From NCBI RefSeq assembly GCF_009915155.1, contig NZ_JAABLM010000007.1:124001-188000 (forward strand): DNA of 64,000 nucleotides. The letters run 5' to 3'. The DNA comes from Flavobacterium ichthyis. GTDB lineage: Bacteria; Bacteroidota; Bacteroidia; Flavobacteriales; Flavobacteriaceae. The notes beneath the pieces were generated by a model. That model saw only the letters and a program-made list of their open reading frames with translations, was not told the DNA's origin and searched no databases. Each line of letters opens with the position of its first letter. The stretch's first letter is position 1. Below are positions 24,540-32,856 of the stretch, piece after piece. Made by a program: the position numbers and the translations under genes.

Positions 24540-26792
24540 ATGAAAAAATTATTTTCGGCGATATTAGTTTTCAATTTCTTTTTTGGCTTTTGTCAAGCGC
24601 AACATTCGGTTTCGGGCATAATTTATTTAGACGGAATTCCAGTTGCTGGAGCTGACGTTGCTATAAAAAGTTTGAATCGTACTGAATCATCTGATGGCGA
24701 TGGAAAATTTATTTTTAAAAATATTCCTGCCGGAAATTATATTCTTCAAGTCAATTATGTGGGAGCAAAAGCTTTTAGAAAATCAATCACAACGCATAAT
24801 GCTGCAATTAAAATTGAACTCGAAAACGACTCGAATTCGCTAGATGAAATTGTCGTTTCCGGAACGCTAAAACCCGTTAGCAGACTCGAAAGTCCAGTTC
24901 CGGTGGAGGTTTACAAACCTACTTTTTTTAAGAAAAATCCAACCGCAAATATTTTTGAAGCCTTGCAAAATGTTAACGGCGTTCGCCCACAATTAAATTG
25001 CAATATTTGTAACACTGGCGACATTCACATCAACGGTTTGGAAGGTCCATATACTTTGGTCATGATTGACGGAATGCCTATTGTTAGCGGACTTTCAACA
25101 GTTTATGGCTTGTCCGGAATTCCTAATTCATTGGTTGAGCGAGTGGAAATTGTGAAAGGTCCGGCTTCGTCATTGTATGGTAGCGAAGCGGTTGGCGGAT
25201 TGATCAATATTATTACCAAAAACGCTTCGAAAGCACCAAAATTTTCGGCTGATGTATTTAGTAATTCTTGGGGAGAAGCCAATGTTGATTTGGGTTTTAG
25301 AAAAAATTTCGGTGAAAAATCTTCGGTTTTGTTAGGGGCAAATTATTTTCATTACAGTGATCCAACGGATAACAACCATGATAATTTTACCGATGTGACG
25401 CTTCAACACAGAATTTCGGTGTTTCAAAAATGGAATTTCGGCAGAAAAAGTGACAAACTTTTTTCCCTTGCGGGAAGGTATTTTTACGAAGACAGATGGG
25501 GTGGCGAACTGCAATGGAACAAGAGTTTTCGTGGTGGCGACGAAGTTTATGGTGAAAGTATTTACACGTCAAGATACGAACTTTTAGGTGCTTACGAATT
25601 GCCACTTGAAGAACATTTTTTGTTGTCTTTTTCTTACACTAATCACGACCAAAACTCCGTTTACGGAAATGTTCCCTACTTGGCACAACAAGAAATTGGT
25701 TTTGGGCAATTAGTTTGGGATAAAAAAATAGGCAATCACGACTTGCTTGCAGGGGTAGCTTTGCGCTACAATCTTTATAATGACAACACTCCTGCAACCG
25801 AAAAGGCTGATGACACTTGGATTCCAGGAATTTTTGTGCAAGACGAAATTTCGTTTGACGATAAAAATAGCCTTTTGCTTGGCTCGAGATTAGACCATAA
25901 TTCTAACCATCGAACGATTTTCACGCCAAGATTGGCTTACAAATTGAAAATAACGGACAATGATATTTTACGATTCAATGCCGGAACGGGTTTCCGAGTT
26001 GTTAATTTATTTACCGAAGATCACGCAGCCTTGACTGGATCTCGAGATGTGATTCTTCAAGAAGAATTAAAGCCGGAAAAATCTTACAATGGAAACGTCA
26101 ATTATTTAAAGAAAATTTATAGCAAAAGTGGAAATTTTATTGGGATTGAAACTTCTGCTTGGTACACTTACTTTACTAATTCGATTATCCCGGATTATGA
26201 TACAAATGCAAATCAAATTATTTATAGAAACCTCAACGGTTCGGCGGTAACTACGGGAATTAGTACCAATATTGATATGGTTTTCCAAAATGGATTAAAG
26301 GTGATTTTAGGCGCGACTTTTATGGATGTTTCTAAAAATGAAAATGGTGAAAAAACGCGACAAATTCTTACAGAAAAATTCTCGGGAACATGGGCAATTT
26401 CATACCGAATTCCGAAATTTTTCATTGATATCGATTATACTGGAAATGTTTACGGCCCTATGCGTTTGCCATTGTTAGGAGAACTAGACCCGAGACGCGA
26501 ATATTCGCCAATCTGGAGTATTCAAAACATTCAGTTTACATACAACAAATTGAAAAATGTTGAAATTTATTTGGGTATCAAAAACTTGCTAAATTGGACA
26601 CCAAATCGCGGAAATCCTTTCATCATTGCTCGAGCTCAAGATCCTTTTGACAATGAAGTGGATTTTGACAACAGCGGAAACGTCATTGCTACCCCAAATA
26701 ATCCGTGTGCTTTAACTTTTGACCCCAGTTATGTTTTTGGTCCAAACCAAGGAATTAGGAGTTTTGCTGGGGTGAGATTCACCTTAAATTAA
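24540..26792 (+). CDS. TonB-dependent outer-membrane receptor
   Basis: A 750-residue outer-membrane receptor. Order: signal peptide (1-20), CarboxypepD_reg-like domain (22-96), plug (about 103-235) with VERVEIVKGPASSLYGSEAVGGLINIITK, and a beta-barrel ending in SFAGVRFTLN. It resembles CirA/FepA-type siderophore receptors. The plug has an unusual cysteine pair, C154-x2-C157, in LNCNICNTGDIHINGL. The substrate is probably a metal complex, since it is divergent from a DtxR-type regulator and has a palindromic operator at its start. A secreted thioredoxin-like gene follows 99 bases behind and may be cotranscribed. Confidence 0.94.
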   Translation: MKKLFSAILVFNFFFGFCQAQHSVSGIIYLDGIPVAGADVAIKSLNRTESSDGDGKFIFKNIPAGNYILQVNYVGAKAFRKSITTHNAAIKIELENDSNSLDEIVVSGTLKPVSRLESPVPVEVYKPTFFKKNPTANIFEALQNVNGVRPQLNCNICNTGDIHINGLEGPYTLVMIDGMPIVSGLSTVYGLSGIPNSLVERVEIVKGPASSLYGSEAVGGLINIITKNASKAPKFSADVFSNSWGEANVDLGFRKNFGEKSSVLLGANYFHYSDPTDNNHDNFTDVTLQHRISVFQKWNFGRKSDKLFSLAGRYFYEDRWGGELQWNKSFRGGDEVYGESIYTSRYELLGAYELPLEEHFLLSFSYTNHDQNSVYGNVPYLAQQEIGFGQLVWDKKIGNHDLLAGVALRYNLYNDNTPATEKADDTWIPGIFVQDEISFDDKNSLLLGSRLDHNSNHRTIFTPRLAYKLKITDNDILRFNAGTGFRVVNLFTEDHAALTGSRDVILQEELKPEKSYNGNVNYLKKIYSKSGNFIGIETSAWYTYFTNSIIPDYDTNANQIIYRNLNGSAVTTGISTNIDMVFQNGLKVILGATFMDVSKNENGEKTRQILTEKFSGTWAISYRIPKFFIDIDYTGNVYGPMRLPLLGELDPRREYSPIWSIQNIQFTYNKLKNVEIYLGIKNLLNWTPNRGNPFIIARAQDPFDNEVDFDNSGNVIATPNNPCALTFDPSYVFGPNQGIRSFAGVRFTLN

Positions 26793-26891
26793 TTTTTATG
26801 AACTAAAGAAAATTCCAATGCGACATTTCAAATTCTAACAGAAACAAAATCACCAAAAATCTTAAAATCTGTAGCAAAAAATTAAAAAAAA

Positions 26892-27362
26892 ATGATGGCA
26901 AAAAATTTAAAATATCTGGTTTTAATCTTTTTTCTAACAAGCCAAAATTTTGCACAGCTCAACACGTACACTTTCGAACAAGCAGAAAAACTTTCGGTTG
27001 AAAAAGAAAAACCATTAGTAATTTTCATCAATACAAGTTGGTGTAAAATTTGCAAAATGATGGAAAATTCGACTTTTAAGAATCAAAAAATAATCGATGA
27101 ATTGAACCAATATTTTTATTTCATCCATTTCGATGCAGAAGAAAAACGGCCCGTTATTTTCCAACAAAAAACGTTCAAATATAAACCAAAAGGAAAAAAT
27201 ACCGGCATTCATGAGTTAGCCGAAAATCTTTCGAATCAAACCTATCCTACCATAACAATTTTAAAAAATAACGAAATTATGGTTCAAATAGAATCTTATA
27301 GCAACGCAAATGATTTATTGAAAGTGCTCGCAAAAGTCAAAATTGAAAATGTGGAAAAATAG
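26892..27362 (+). CDS. Secreted thioredoxin-fold protein
   Basis: A 156-residue protein with a signal peptide (about residues 1-21, ending NFAQ) and a thioredoxin-like domain. The active site is C51-x2-C54 in NTSWCKICKMME, and the cis-proline is in QTYPTITILKNNE near residue 118. It resembles the DUF255-like/thioredoxin_7 group that keeps periplasmic thiols reduced or handles metal-binding cysteines. The start may be the second Met (26895). It follows a TonB receptor that has a cysteine pair in its plug, and the two may be functionally linked. Alternatively it serves a general periplasmic redox role. Confidence 0.88.
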   Translation: MMAKNLKYLVLIFFLTSQNFAQLNTYTFEQAEKLSVEKEKPLVIFINTSWCKICKMMENSTFKNQKIIDELNQYFYFIHFDAEEKRPVIFQQKTFKYKPKGKNTGIHELAENLSNQTYPTITILKNNEIMVQIESYSNANDLLKVLAKVKIENVEK

Positions 27363-27385
27363 TGCGAAATTGGTATATTTGAGCA

Positions 27386-28531
27386 ATGAGAAATTATGAC
27401 TACATCTTTGCTGGAAACGGACTTGCCGCACTCTTGACTCTTCGTGAAATGGTGGTTTCTAATCAATTTTTGGACAAAACCATTCTCATTATTGATCCAG
27501 ACGAAAAGAAAATCAACGATAAAACTTGGTGTTTTTGGGAAAAGCCAAATGGTGATTTCGACTCGGTTGTTTCTAAAAAATGGGACAAAGCGCTTTTTGC
27601 CAACAAATATTTTTCGCGAGTATTTAATATGAAACCCTATGAATACAAACAAATTGAGAGTTTGGACTTTTATAATGATATGCTCAAAATTTTACGCACA
27701 CAAAAAAATATTACTTTCTTAAAAACTCAAGTAGCTGATTTCCAAGACAAAAACACTCATGTCGAAGTTCAAACTCAGGAAGGAAATTTCAGTTGTAAAA
27801 AACTATTCAACAGCATTTTGAAACCTAAGGAAATTTTGTCTCAAGACAAATATCCTTTGCTCCAGCAGCATTTTATTGGTTGGAAAATAAAAACCAACAA
27901 ACCCGCTTTTGATCCCGAAATAGCAACGTTTATGGATTTTTCTGTAGCGCAGAAAGGAAACACCCGATTTATGTATGTTTTGCCAGTTTCGCCCCACGAA
28001 GCATTGCTGGAATATACGCTTTTTTCGCCTCATTTGTTACCCGAAAAAGAATACGAAGATGAAATTGTGAATTATTTGCAATCTAAAAATATTACTGGCT
28101 ACGAAGTTATTTCCAAAGAGCAAGGCAACATCCCCATGACTTGTTATCCTTTTTGGAAAAAAAACACCAAAAACGTTGTAAATATAGGTTCTGCCGGAGG
28201 TTGGACGAAAGCCAGTACTGGTTACACTTTTCGAAATTCTGCAAAAAAATCAAAAAAACTAATTCAATTTTTACTTCAAAAAAACGATTTTAGAACATAT
28301 TATAGTACAAATAAATTCTGGTTTTACGATTTGCTTTTGCTTGACATTTTGCACCACAAAAACCACCTCGGAAACACTATCTTTTCGAGCATGTTTAAAA
28401 CCGCCAAACCCGAAAAAATCTTCAAATTTTTAGACGAAGAAACCAATATTATAGAAGATTTGTACGTGATTTGGCAATGCCCGAAAAAGCCTTTTCTCAT
28501 TGCATTATTCAACCGAATTTTTCGCCAATAA
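27386..28531 (+). CDS. crtY: Lycopene beta-cyclase
   Basis: A 381-residue FAD-dependent carotenoid cyclase converting lycopene to beta-carotene, the step before zeaxanthin, the yellow pigment of many flavobacteria. The N-terminus has the Rossmann motif YDYIFAGNGLAALLTL, then DKTWCFWEKP, a CrtY/CrtL signature. SAGGWTKASTGYTFRNS (about 270-286) is the second signature. A TATATTTG -7 element at 27374-27381 would place transcription start almost at the ATG, so the message may be leaderless; otherwise it reads through from the thioredoxin gene. No other carotenoid gene is in the window. Confidence 0.93.
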   Translation: MRNYDYIFAGNGLAALLTLREMVVSNQFLDKTILIIDPDEKKINDKTWCFWEKPNGDFDSVVSKKWDKALFANKYFSRVFNMKPYEYKQIESLDFYNDMLKILRTQKNITFLKTQVADFQDKNTHVEVQTQEGNFSCKKLFNSILKPKEILSQDKYPLLQQHFIGWKIKTNKPAFDPEIATFMDFSVAQKGNTRFMYVLPVSPHEALLEYTLFSPHLLPEKEYEDEIVNYLQSKNITGYEVISKEQGNIPMTCYPFWKKNTKNVVNIGSAGGWTKASTGYTFRNSAKKSKKLIQFLLQKNDFRTYYSTNKFWFYDLLLLDILHHKNHLGNTIFSSMFKTAKPEKIFKFLDEETNIIEDLYVIWQCPKKPFLIALFNRIFRQ

Positions 28532-28581
28532 CGTTATAACAAAACTTTATTGCGAGTTTTTTTTCTTCAATGAAAAAGCCG

Positions 28582-28589
28582 TAAATTTG
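28582..28589 (+). promoter_or_regulatory. -7 element of the bacilliredoxin gene
   Basis: TAAATTTG matches TAnnTTTG and lies 25 bases before the start codon. No -33 box at a normal distance is seen. Confidence 0.4.
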
Positions 28590-28614
28590 TGGCATAACTT
28601 TAAACCAAAAAGTG

Positions 28615-29025
28615 ATGTATCCAGAAGAAATGGTAAAACCCATGCGTGCCGAACTTTCGGAGGCTGGTTTCGAAGAATTATATAGTGCAAATGCGGTAGA
28701 AAATGCTTTAGCAAAAGAAGGAACTACGCTAGTTGTGGTCAATTCGGTTTGCGGTTGTGCTGCCAGAAATGCACGTCCGGGAGCTAAAATGAGCCTCGAT
28801 GGACAAAAAAAACCTGACCATTTGGTAACGGTTTTCGCGGGAGTGGATAAGGATGCCGTAGATGCCGCACGCCAACACATGTTTCCTTTCCCGCCCTCTT
28901 CACCAAGCATGGCGTTGTTTAAAAATGGTGAACTAGTTCACATGCTAGAGCGTCACCACATTGAAGGTCGTCCTGCCGAAATGATTGCCGAAAACTTAAA
29001 AGACGCATACGCAGAATTCTGCTAA
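28615..29025 (+). CDS. BrxA/BrxB family bacilliredoxin (YphP/YqiW)
   Basis: A 136-residue thioredoxin-fold protein with the CGC active site, C46-G-C48, in VVNSVCGCAARNARPGAKM. The MYPEEMVKPMRAEL start and the ARQHMFPFPPSSPSMALF and MLERHHIEGRPAEMIAENL segments are family signatures. In Firmicutes such proteins remove bacillithiol from thiolated proteins; in Bacteroidetes many make bacillithiol, so the same role is likely. ATG 28615 was preferred to GTG 28612. A single gene with its own -7 element and terminator. Confidence 0.95.
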   Translation: MYPEEMVKPMRAELSEAGFEELYSANAVENALAKEGTTLVVVNSVCGCAARNARPGAKMSLDGQKKPDHLVTVFAGVDKDAVDAARQHMFPFPPSSPSMALFKNGELVHMLERHHIEGRPAEMIAENLKDAYAEFC

Positions 29026-29049
29026 AAAAGCACTCTTTTTCCCCCAATT

Positions 29050-29084
29050 CCCTTTCCCGATTTAAATTTTCCGGAAAGGGTTTT
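29050..29084 (+). terminator. Terminator of the bacilliredoxin gene
   Basis: CCCTTTCC (29050-29057) pairs with GGAAAGGG (29073-29080), followed by TTTTG and T-rich sequence. Confidence 0.75.
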
Positions 29085-29101
29085 GTGTTTTTAGAAGCCA
29101 T

Positions 29102-29245
29102 CCCGAAGCTTCGGGACAGGCATTTTTTTAATCGAAATTCCTGCTATACGCTTCAATATTTTTTCAATTACCCTGGATTAAAATCCGGGCAATTGAAAAA
29201 AGGATTTCCGCTTCTATCAGGGCTAAAGGAACACTTTAGGCTTTT
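29102..29245 (+). repeat. Dispersed intergenic repeat, copy C
   Basis: Starts with the palindrome CCCGAAGCTTCGGG (29102-29115). Box 1 is GCTATACGCTTCAAT, then a long hairpin (TTTTTTCAATT/AATTGAAAAAA around GGATTAAAATCC), then GGATTTCCGCTTCTATCAGG and GCTAAAGGA. Oriented with the upstream gene. Confidence 0.75.
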
Positions 29246-29386
29246 TTTGAAGGGTAGTTTTTCTACCATATTATAGTTTTCAACTCAAATTATAACCCTA
29301 TTATATTTCTCCAAAAAAAAACTATCTTTGCACCCGAATTCTTCCATTTAGAGTTCAAAAAAATTCTCACTTAAACCGTTTATAGC

Positions 29387-30754
29387 ATGCAACTGTATAA
29401 CACTTTAAGCGCAGAAGAAAGAGCAAAACTCATCGACGAAGCCGGACAACAAAGGCTCACGTTATCTTTCTATGCGTATGCCAAAATTGAAGACCCAAAA
29501 CAATTTCGCGACAATTTATTTATAGCTTGGAACAAACTGGATGCTCTTGGCAGAACTTACGTTGCCAAAGAAGGCATCAATGCACAAATGAGCGTTCCGG
29601 CAGAAAATTTTGAAGCCTTCCGCGAAACCCTCGAAGCATACGATTTTATGAAAAATATTCGCCTGAATGTAGCGGTAGAACAAGACGATCATTCGTTTTT
29701 AAAACTAACCGTAAAAGTTCGGGACAAGATTGTTGCCGATGGTTTAAACGATGAAACTTTTGACGTAACCAATATTGGGATTCACCTTAAAGCCAAAGAA
29801 TTTCACGAAATTCTGGAGGATCCGAACACCATTGTGGTCGATTTTAGAAACCATTACGAAAGTGAAATTGGGCATTTTAAAGGAGCGATTACACCAGACG
29901 TGGAAACTTTTCGCGAAAGCTTACCGATCATCAACGAGCAACTCAAAGATTTTAAAGAAGATAAAAACCTTGTGATGTATTGTACCGGTGGAATTCGCTG
30001 CGAAAAAGCTTCGGCGTTTTTCAAGCATCAAGGTTTTAAAAATGTGTACCAACTTGAAGGTGGTATCATCAATTACGCCAAACAAATTCAGGAAGAAAAT
30101 CTCGAAAGTAAATTCATTGGAAAAAATTTTGTGTTCGATCATCGTTTAGGCGAAAGAATTACCGACGATATTATTGCACAATGCCACCAATGTGGCAAAC
30201 CGTGCGACAACCATACCAATTGCGAAAACGAAGGCTGCCATTTGCTTTTTATCCAATGTGACGAATGTAAAGCCGTGATGGAAAATTGTTGTTCTACTGA
30301 ATGTCAGGAAATTATTCACATGCCGCTGGTGGAACAAGTAAAATTGCGTCGTGGCGTGAAAAACGGCAATATGATTTTCCGCAAAGGCAAATCGGAAAAA
30401 CTAAAATTTAAAAAATCTGGCGATTTAGATGCGGTTGCTTTGGCAACAGTGGAAAAAAAAGACATTCGCCAAAAAATAAACCCGAAGCGTCGGGTCAAAA
30501 AAACTTTGGTTGGAAAATGCGAACATTACTACGTAAAATCGCAAATTGGTCAGTTTTTAATTGAAAAAACCGAATTAAAAATTGGTGACAAAATCCTAAT
30601 TTCCGGACCCACTACTGGCGAACAAGAATTAACACTAACGGAAATGTTTGTCGCCGGAAAATCAGTAGCAATAGCAAAACCAAACGATCAAATGACGATG
30701 GTACTACCGTTTAGAGTTCGCCTTTCGGATAAAATTTATAAAATTTTAGGTTAA
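29387..30754 (+). CDS. trhO: tRNA uridine-34 hydroxylase with extra C-terminal domain
   Basis: TrhO (YceA) makes 5-hydroxyuridine at position 34 of tRNAs using oxygen. Order: N-terminal acylphosphatase-like domain (about 25-110), rhodanese domain (135-240) with catalytic C199 in YCTGGIRCEKAS, and a Cys-rich zinc-type region (C266, C269, C273, C279, C284, C291, C294, C301, C302, C306). The protein is 455 residues, some 120 more than E. coli TrhO. The extension has a basic linker and a block at 375-455 (GQFLIEKTELKIGDKILISG onward) that looks like the EF-Tu-type barrel at the end of U32 peptidases such as TrhP. That match is by eye only. Confidence 0.92.
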   Translation: MQLYNTLSAEERAKLIDEAGQQRLTLSFYAYAKIEDPKQFRDNLFIAWNKLDALGRTYVAKEGINAQMSVPAENFEAFRETLEAYDFMKNIRLNVAVEQDDHSFLKLTVKVRDKIVADGLNDETFDVTNIGIHLKAKEFHEILEDPNTIVVDFRNHYESEIGHFKGAITPDVETFRESLPIINEQLKDFKEDKNLVMYCTGGIRCEKASAFFKHQGFKNVYQLEGGIINYAKQIQEENLESKFIGKNFVFDHRLGERITDDIIAQCHQCGKPCDNHTNCENEGCHLLFIQCDECKAVMENCCSTECQEIIHMPLVEQVKLRRGVKNGNMIFRKGKSEKLKFKKSGDLDAVALATVEKKDIRQKINPKRRVKKTLVGKCEHYYVKSQIGQFLIEKTELKIGDKILISGPTTGEQELTLTEMFVAGKSVAIAKPNDQMTMVLPFRVRLSDKIYKILG

Positions 30755-30776
30755 AAAATCTTTACAGAAAAAACGA

Positions 30777-30810
30777 AAACCTACTTCAATTAAGAAGTAG
30801 GTTTTTTTTT
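30777..30810 (+). terminator. Terminator of trhO
   Basis: AAACCTACTTC (30777-30787) pairs with GAAGTAGGTTT (30794-30804) around a six-base loop, followed by a T run. Confidence 0.85.
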
Positions 30811-30855
30811 GAAACTGAAACTACCAAAAATTTGGTAAATTGACAACGTTACGTC

Positions 30856-30888
30856 TTTGCAACATCAATCTAAAATTTCCTATCTTTA
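30856..30888 (+). promoter_or_regulatory. Promoter of ricT-gldH-PBP1A
   Basis: TTTG (30856-30859), 21 bases, then TATCTTTA (30881-30888), one mismatch from TAnnTTTG. It lies 56 bases before the ricT start and directly follows the trhO terminator. Confidence 0.5.
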
Positions 30889-30944
30889 CCCACAAAACTT
30901 TTTACGAATCTATAAGCTGCAGTTTTGCGGCATCGATATAAAAT

Positions 30945-32381
30945 ATGGCTTGCACAAGTTGTTCAACATCCGACGGATCAGCTCCGAAAGGTTGTGGAAA
31001 TAAAGGAAATTGCGGCACAGACAGTTGCAATAAATTAACGGTTTTCGATTGGCTCTCTAACATGAGTTTGCCTTCGGGACAAGAAATTTTTGATTGTGTG
31101 GAAATTCGGTTTAAAAATGGTAGAAAAGAATTTTACCGAAACACCGAAAAACTCACACTTTCTATGGGAGATATTGTCGCCACTGAAGCTTCTCCCGGAC
31201 ATGACGTTGGAATTGTAACCTTAACGGGAGAATTGGTTCGGGTTCAAATGAAAAAAAAGAATGTGAACCTTAAAAGCGATTTGCCAAAAATTTACCGCAA
31301 AGCATCGCAAAAAGACATTGATATTTGGAGCGAAGCCAGGGCAAAAGAAGAACCGATGAAAGTTCGCGCACGAGAGTTGGCAATTGCACAAAATTTGGAA
31401 ATGAAAATTTCGGATATCGAATTTCAGGGAGATGGATCGAAAGCTACGTTTTACTATACGGCAAATGATCGCGTGGATTTTAGACAATTAATTAAAGAAT
31501 TTGCACGAGAATTTTCTACCAGAATCGAGATGAAACAAGTTGGCTTTCGCCAAGAAGCTTCGCGTTTGGGAGGAATTGGTTCTTGCGGTCGCGAGTTGTG
31601 TTGTTCCACTTGGTTAACGGATTTTCGCAGCGTGAATACTTCTGCGGCAAGATACCAGCAGCTTTCTTTAAATCCACAAAAATTAGCCGGACAATGCGGC
31701 AAACTCAAGTGTTGCCTTAATTATGAGTTGGACACATACATGGATGCTTTGAAATCTTTTCCGGATTTTGACACAAAATTATTTACCGAAAAAGGTGAGG
31801 CAGTTTGCCAAAAACAAGACATTTTTAAAGGCCTGATGTGGTTTGCTTACACTGATAATTATGCACAATGGCACGTTTTGAAAATTGAGCAAGTAAAAGA
31901 AATTATTGCCGAAAATAAACAGAAAAACAAAGTTTCGTCGTTAGAAGATTATGCAGAAGAACCTGAGGTAGAAGCTAAAAAAGAATTCAGCAACACGGTT
32001 GGTCAGGAAAGTTTAACTCGATTTGACCAACCTAAGAAAAAGAAACGCCCGAATAAAAAGAAAAAACCGGCGGAAACGGTAGAAAATCGCGTGGCAAATC
32101 CCTCAAAAAAACCGATGGACAATACCCGAAGACAACCCAATCCGGAACAAAAATCGGCACCACGTGACAATCAAAACCGGAATCAAAATCAGCCACGACC
32201 GCCAAGAAATAAAGAAGTGGATGACGCATCGGTGAAGGAAAATCAACCAACTGGCGAGAAAAATTTCAAAAATAAAAACAGAAATAATAACAATCGGAAC
32301 AAACAAAAAAACCGACCAAAACCAAATGGGGACCAACCGAACCAACCTTCAAATCAAAATAAAAATGAACCTAAAAATTAG
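30945..32381 (+). CDS. ricT: RicT/YaaT-like PSP1 domain protein
   Basis: A 478-residue cytoplasmic protein. The N-terminus is Cys-rich (C3, C6, and CGNKGNCGTDSC near 17-28). The PSP1 domain spans about 70-290 and shows GGIGSCGRELCCSTWL and GQCGKLKCCLNYE, cysteines that in Bacillus RicT bind an iron-sulfur cluster in the Ric complex, which assists RNase Y. RicA and RicF are not seen here. The C-terminal 130 residues are low-complexity and rich in Lys, Asn, Gln and Pro, likely disordered and RNA-binding. Its end overlaps gldH by 17 bases, so it opens a cell-surface operon. Confidence 0.9.
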   Translation: MACTSCSTSDGSAPKGCGNKGNCGTDSCNKLTVFDWLSNMSLPSGQEIFDCVEIRFKNGRKEFYRNTEKLTLSMGDIVATEASPGHDVGIVTLTGELVRVQMKKKNVNLKSDLPKIYRKASQKDIDIWSEARAKEEPMKVRARELAIAQNLEMKISDIEFQGDGSKATFYYTANDRVDFRQLIKEFAREFSTRIEMKQVGFRQEASRLGGIGSCGRELCCSTWLTDFRSVNTSAARYQQLSLNPQKLAGQCGKLKCCLNYELDTYMDALKSFPDFDTKLFTEKGEAVCQKQDIFKGLMWFAYTDNYAQWHVLKIEQVKEIIAENKQKNKVSSLEDYAEEPEVEAKKEFSNTVGQESLTRFDQPKKKKRPNKKKKPAETVENRVANPSKKPMDNTRRQPNPEQKSAPRDNQNRNQNQPRPPRNKEVDDASVKENQPTGEKNFKNKNRNNNNRNKQKNRPKPNGDQPNQPSNQNKNEPKN

Positions 32382-32850
32382 TTTTGTTCTACTTTTCGCT
32401 TTGTTGATGATGGTGTCATGCGACAAAAAACGGGTGTTTGATCAATACGTTTCGTATGGTGACACTTGGCCAAAAGATAGCGTGGCTCATTTTGTTTTTA
32501 ACAATCCTGACACTTTAAAAACATACGATTTGTTCGTGAATTTGCGTTCTAATGACGATTATGCTTTCAACAATATTTTTTTAATTGTAAAAATCGAAGC
32601 GCCAAAAGGTTTGACTAAAGTGGATACTTTGCAATACAAAATGACCAACCCAGATGGCACGCTTTTGGGAGAAGGTTTTACAGATGTGAAAGAAAGCAAA
32701 TTATTTTTTAAAGAAAATTACAAGTTTTCGGCTATTGGCGATCACCAAATTTCTGTAAGTCAAGCCATGCGAAAAACAGGCAAACTCGAAGGTGAAAATG
32801 AATTAGAAGGCATCACCGAAATAGGTTTTAGAATTGAAAAAAGAGATTAA
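32365..32850 (+). CDS. gldH: Gliding motility lipoprotein GldH
   Basis: A 161-residue lipoprotein with the lipobox MMVSC (C near 19, in FVLLFALLMMVSCDKK). The rest shows DQYVSYGDTWPKDSVAHF and NLRSNDDYAFNNIFLIVKIE, characteristic of GldH. GldH is required for gliding of Flavobacterium johnsoniae and, by inference, acts with the gliding and type IX secretion machinery. ATG 32365 gives the signal peptide; an earlier in-frame start at 32326 would encode a stretch within ricT. It overlaps the end of ricT and is followed six bases later by PBP1A, so all three are one transcript. Confidence 0.93.
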   Translation: MNLKISFVLLFALLMMVSCDKKRVFDQYVSYGDTWPKDSVAHFVFNNPDTLKTYDLFVNLRSNDDYAFNNIFLIVKIEAPKGLTKVDTLQYKMTNPDGTLLGEGFTDVKESKLFFKENYKFSAIGDHQISVSQAMRKTGKLEGENELEGITEIGFRIEKRD

Positions 32851-32856
32851 TTTTTT

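Larger units (their letters stand above)
29026..29386. other. 361-base intergenic region
   Basis: It holds the bacilliredoxin terminator, a CCCGAAGCTTCGGG palindrome, repeat copy C, and a -7 element TATCTTTG (29323-29330) about 57 bases before trhO. A 63-codon open frame over the repeat is not credible. Nothing else is seen. Confidence 0.7.

Noticed and set aside
29085..29276. 63-codon open frame
   Set aside because: It lies across terminator, palindrome and repeat copy C and has no homology pattern.
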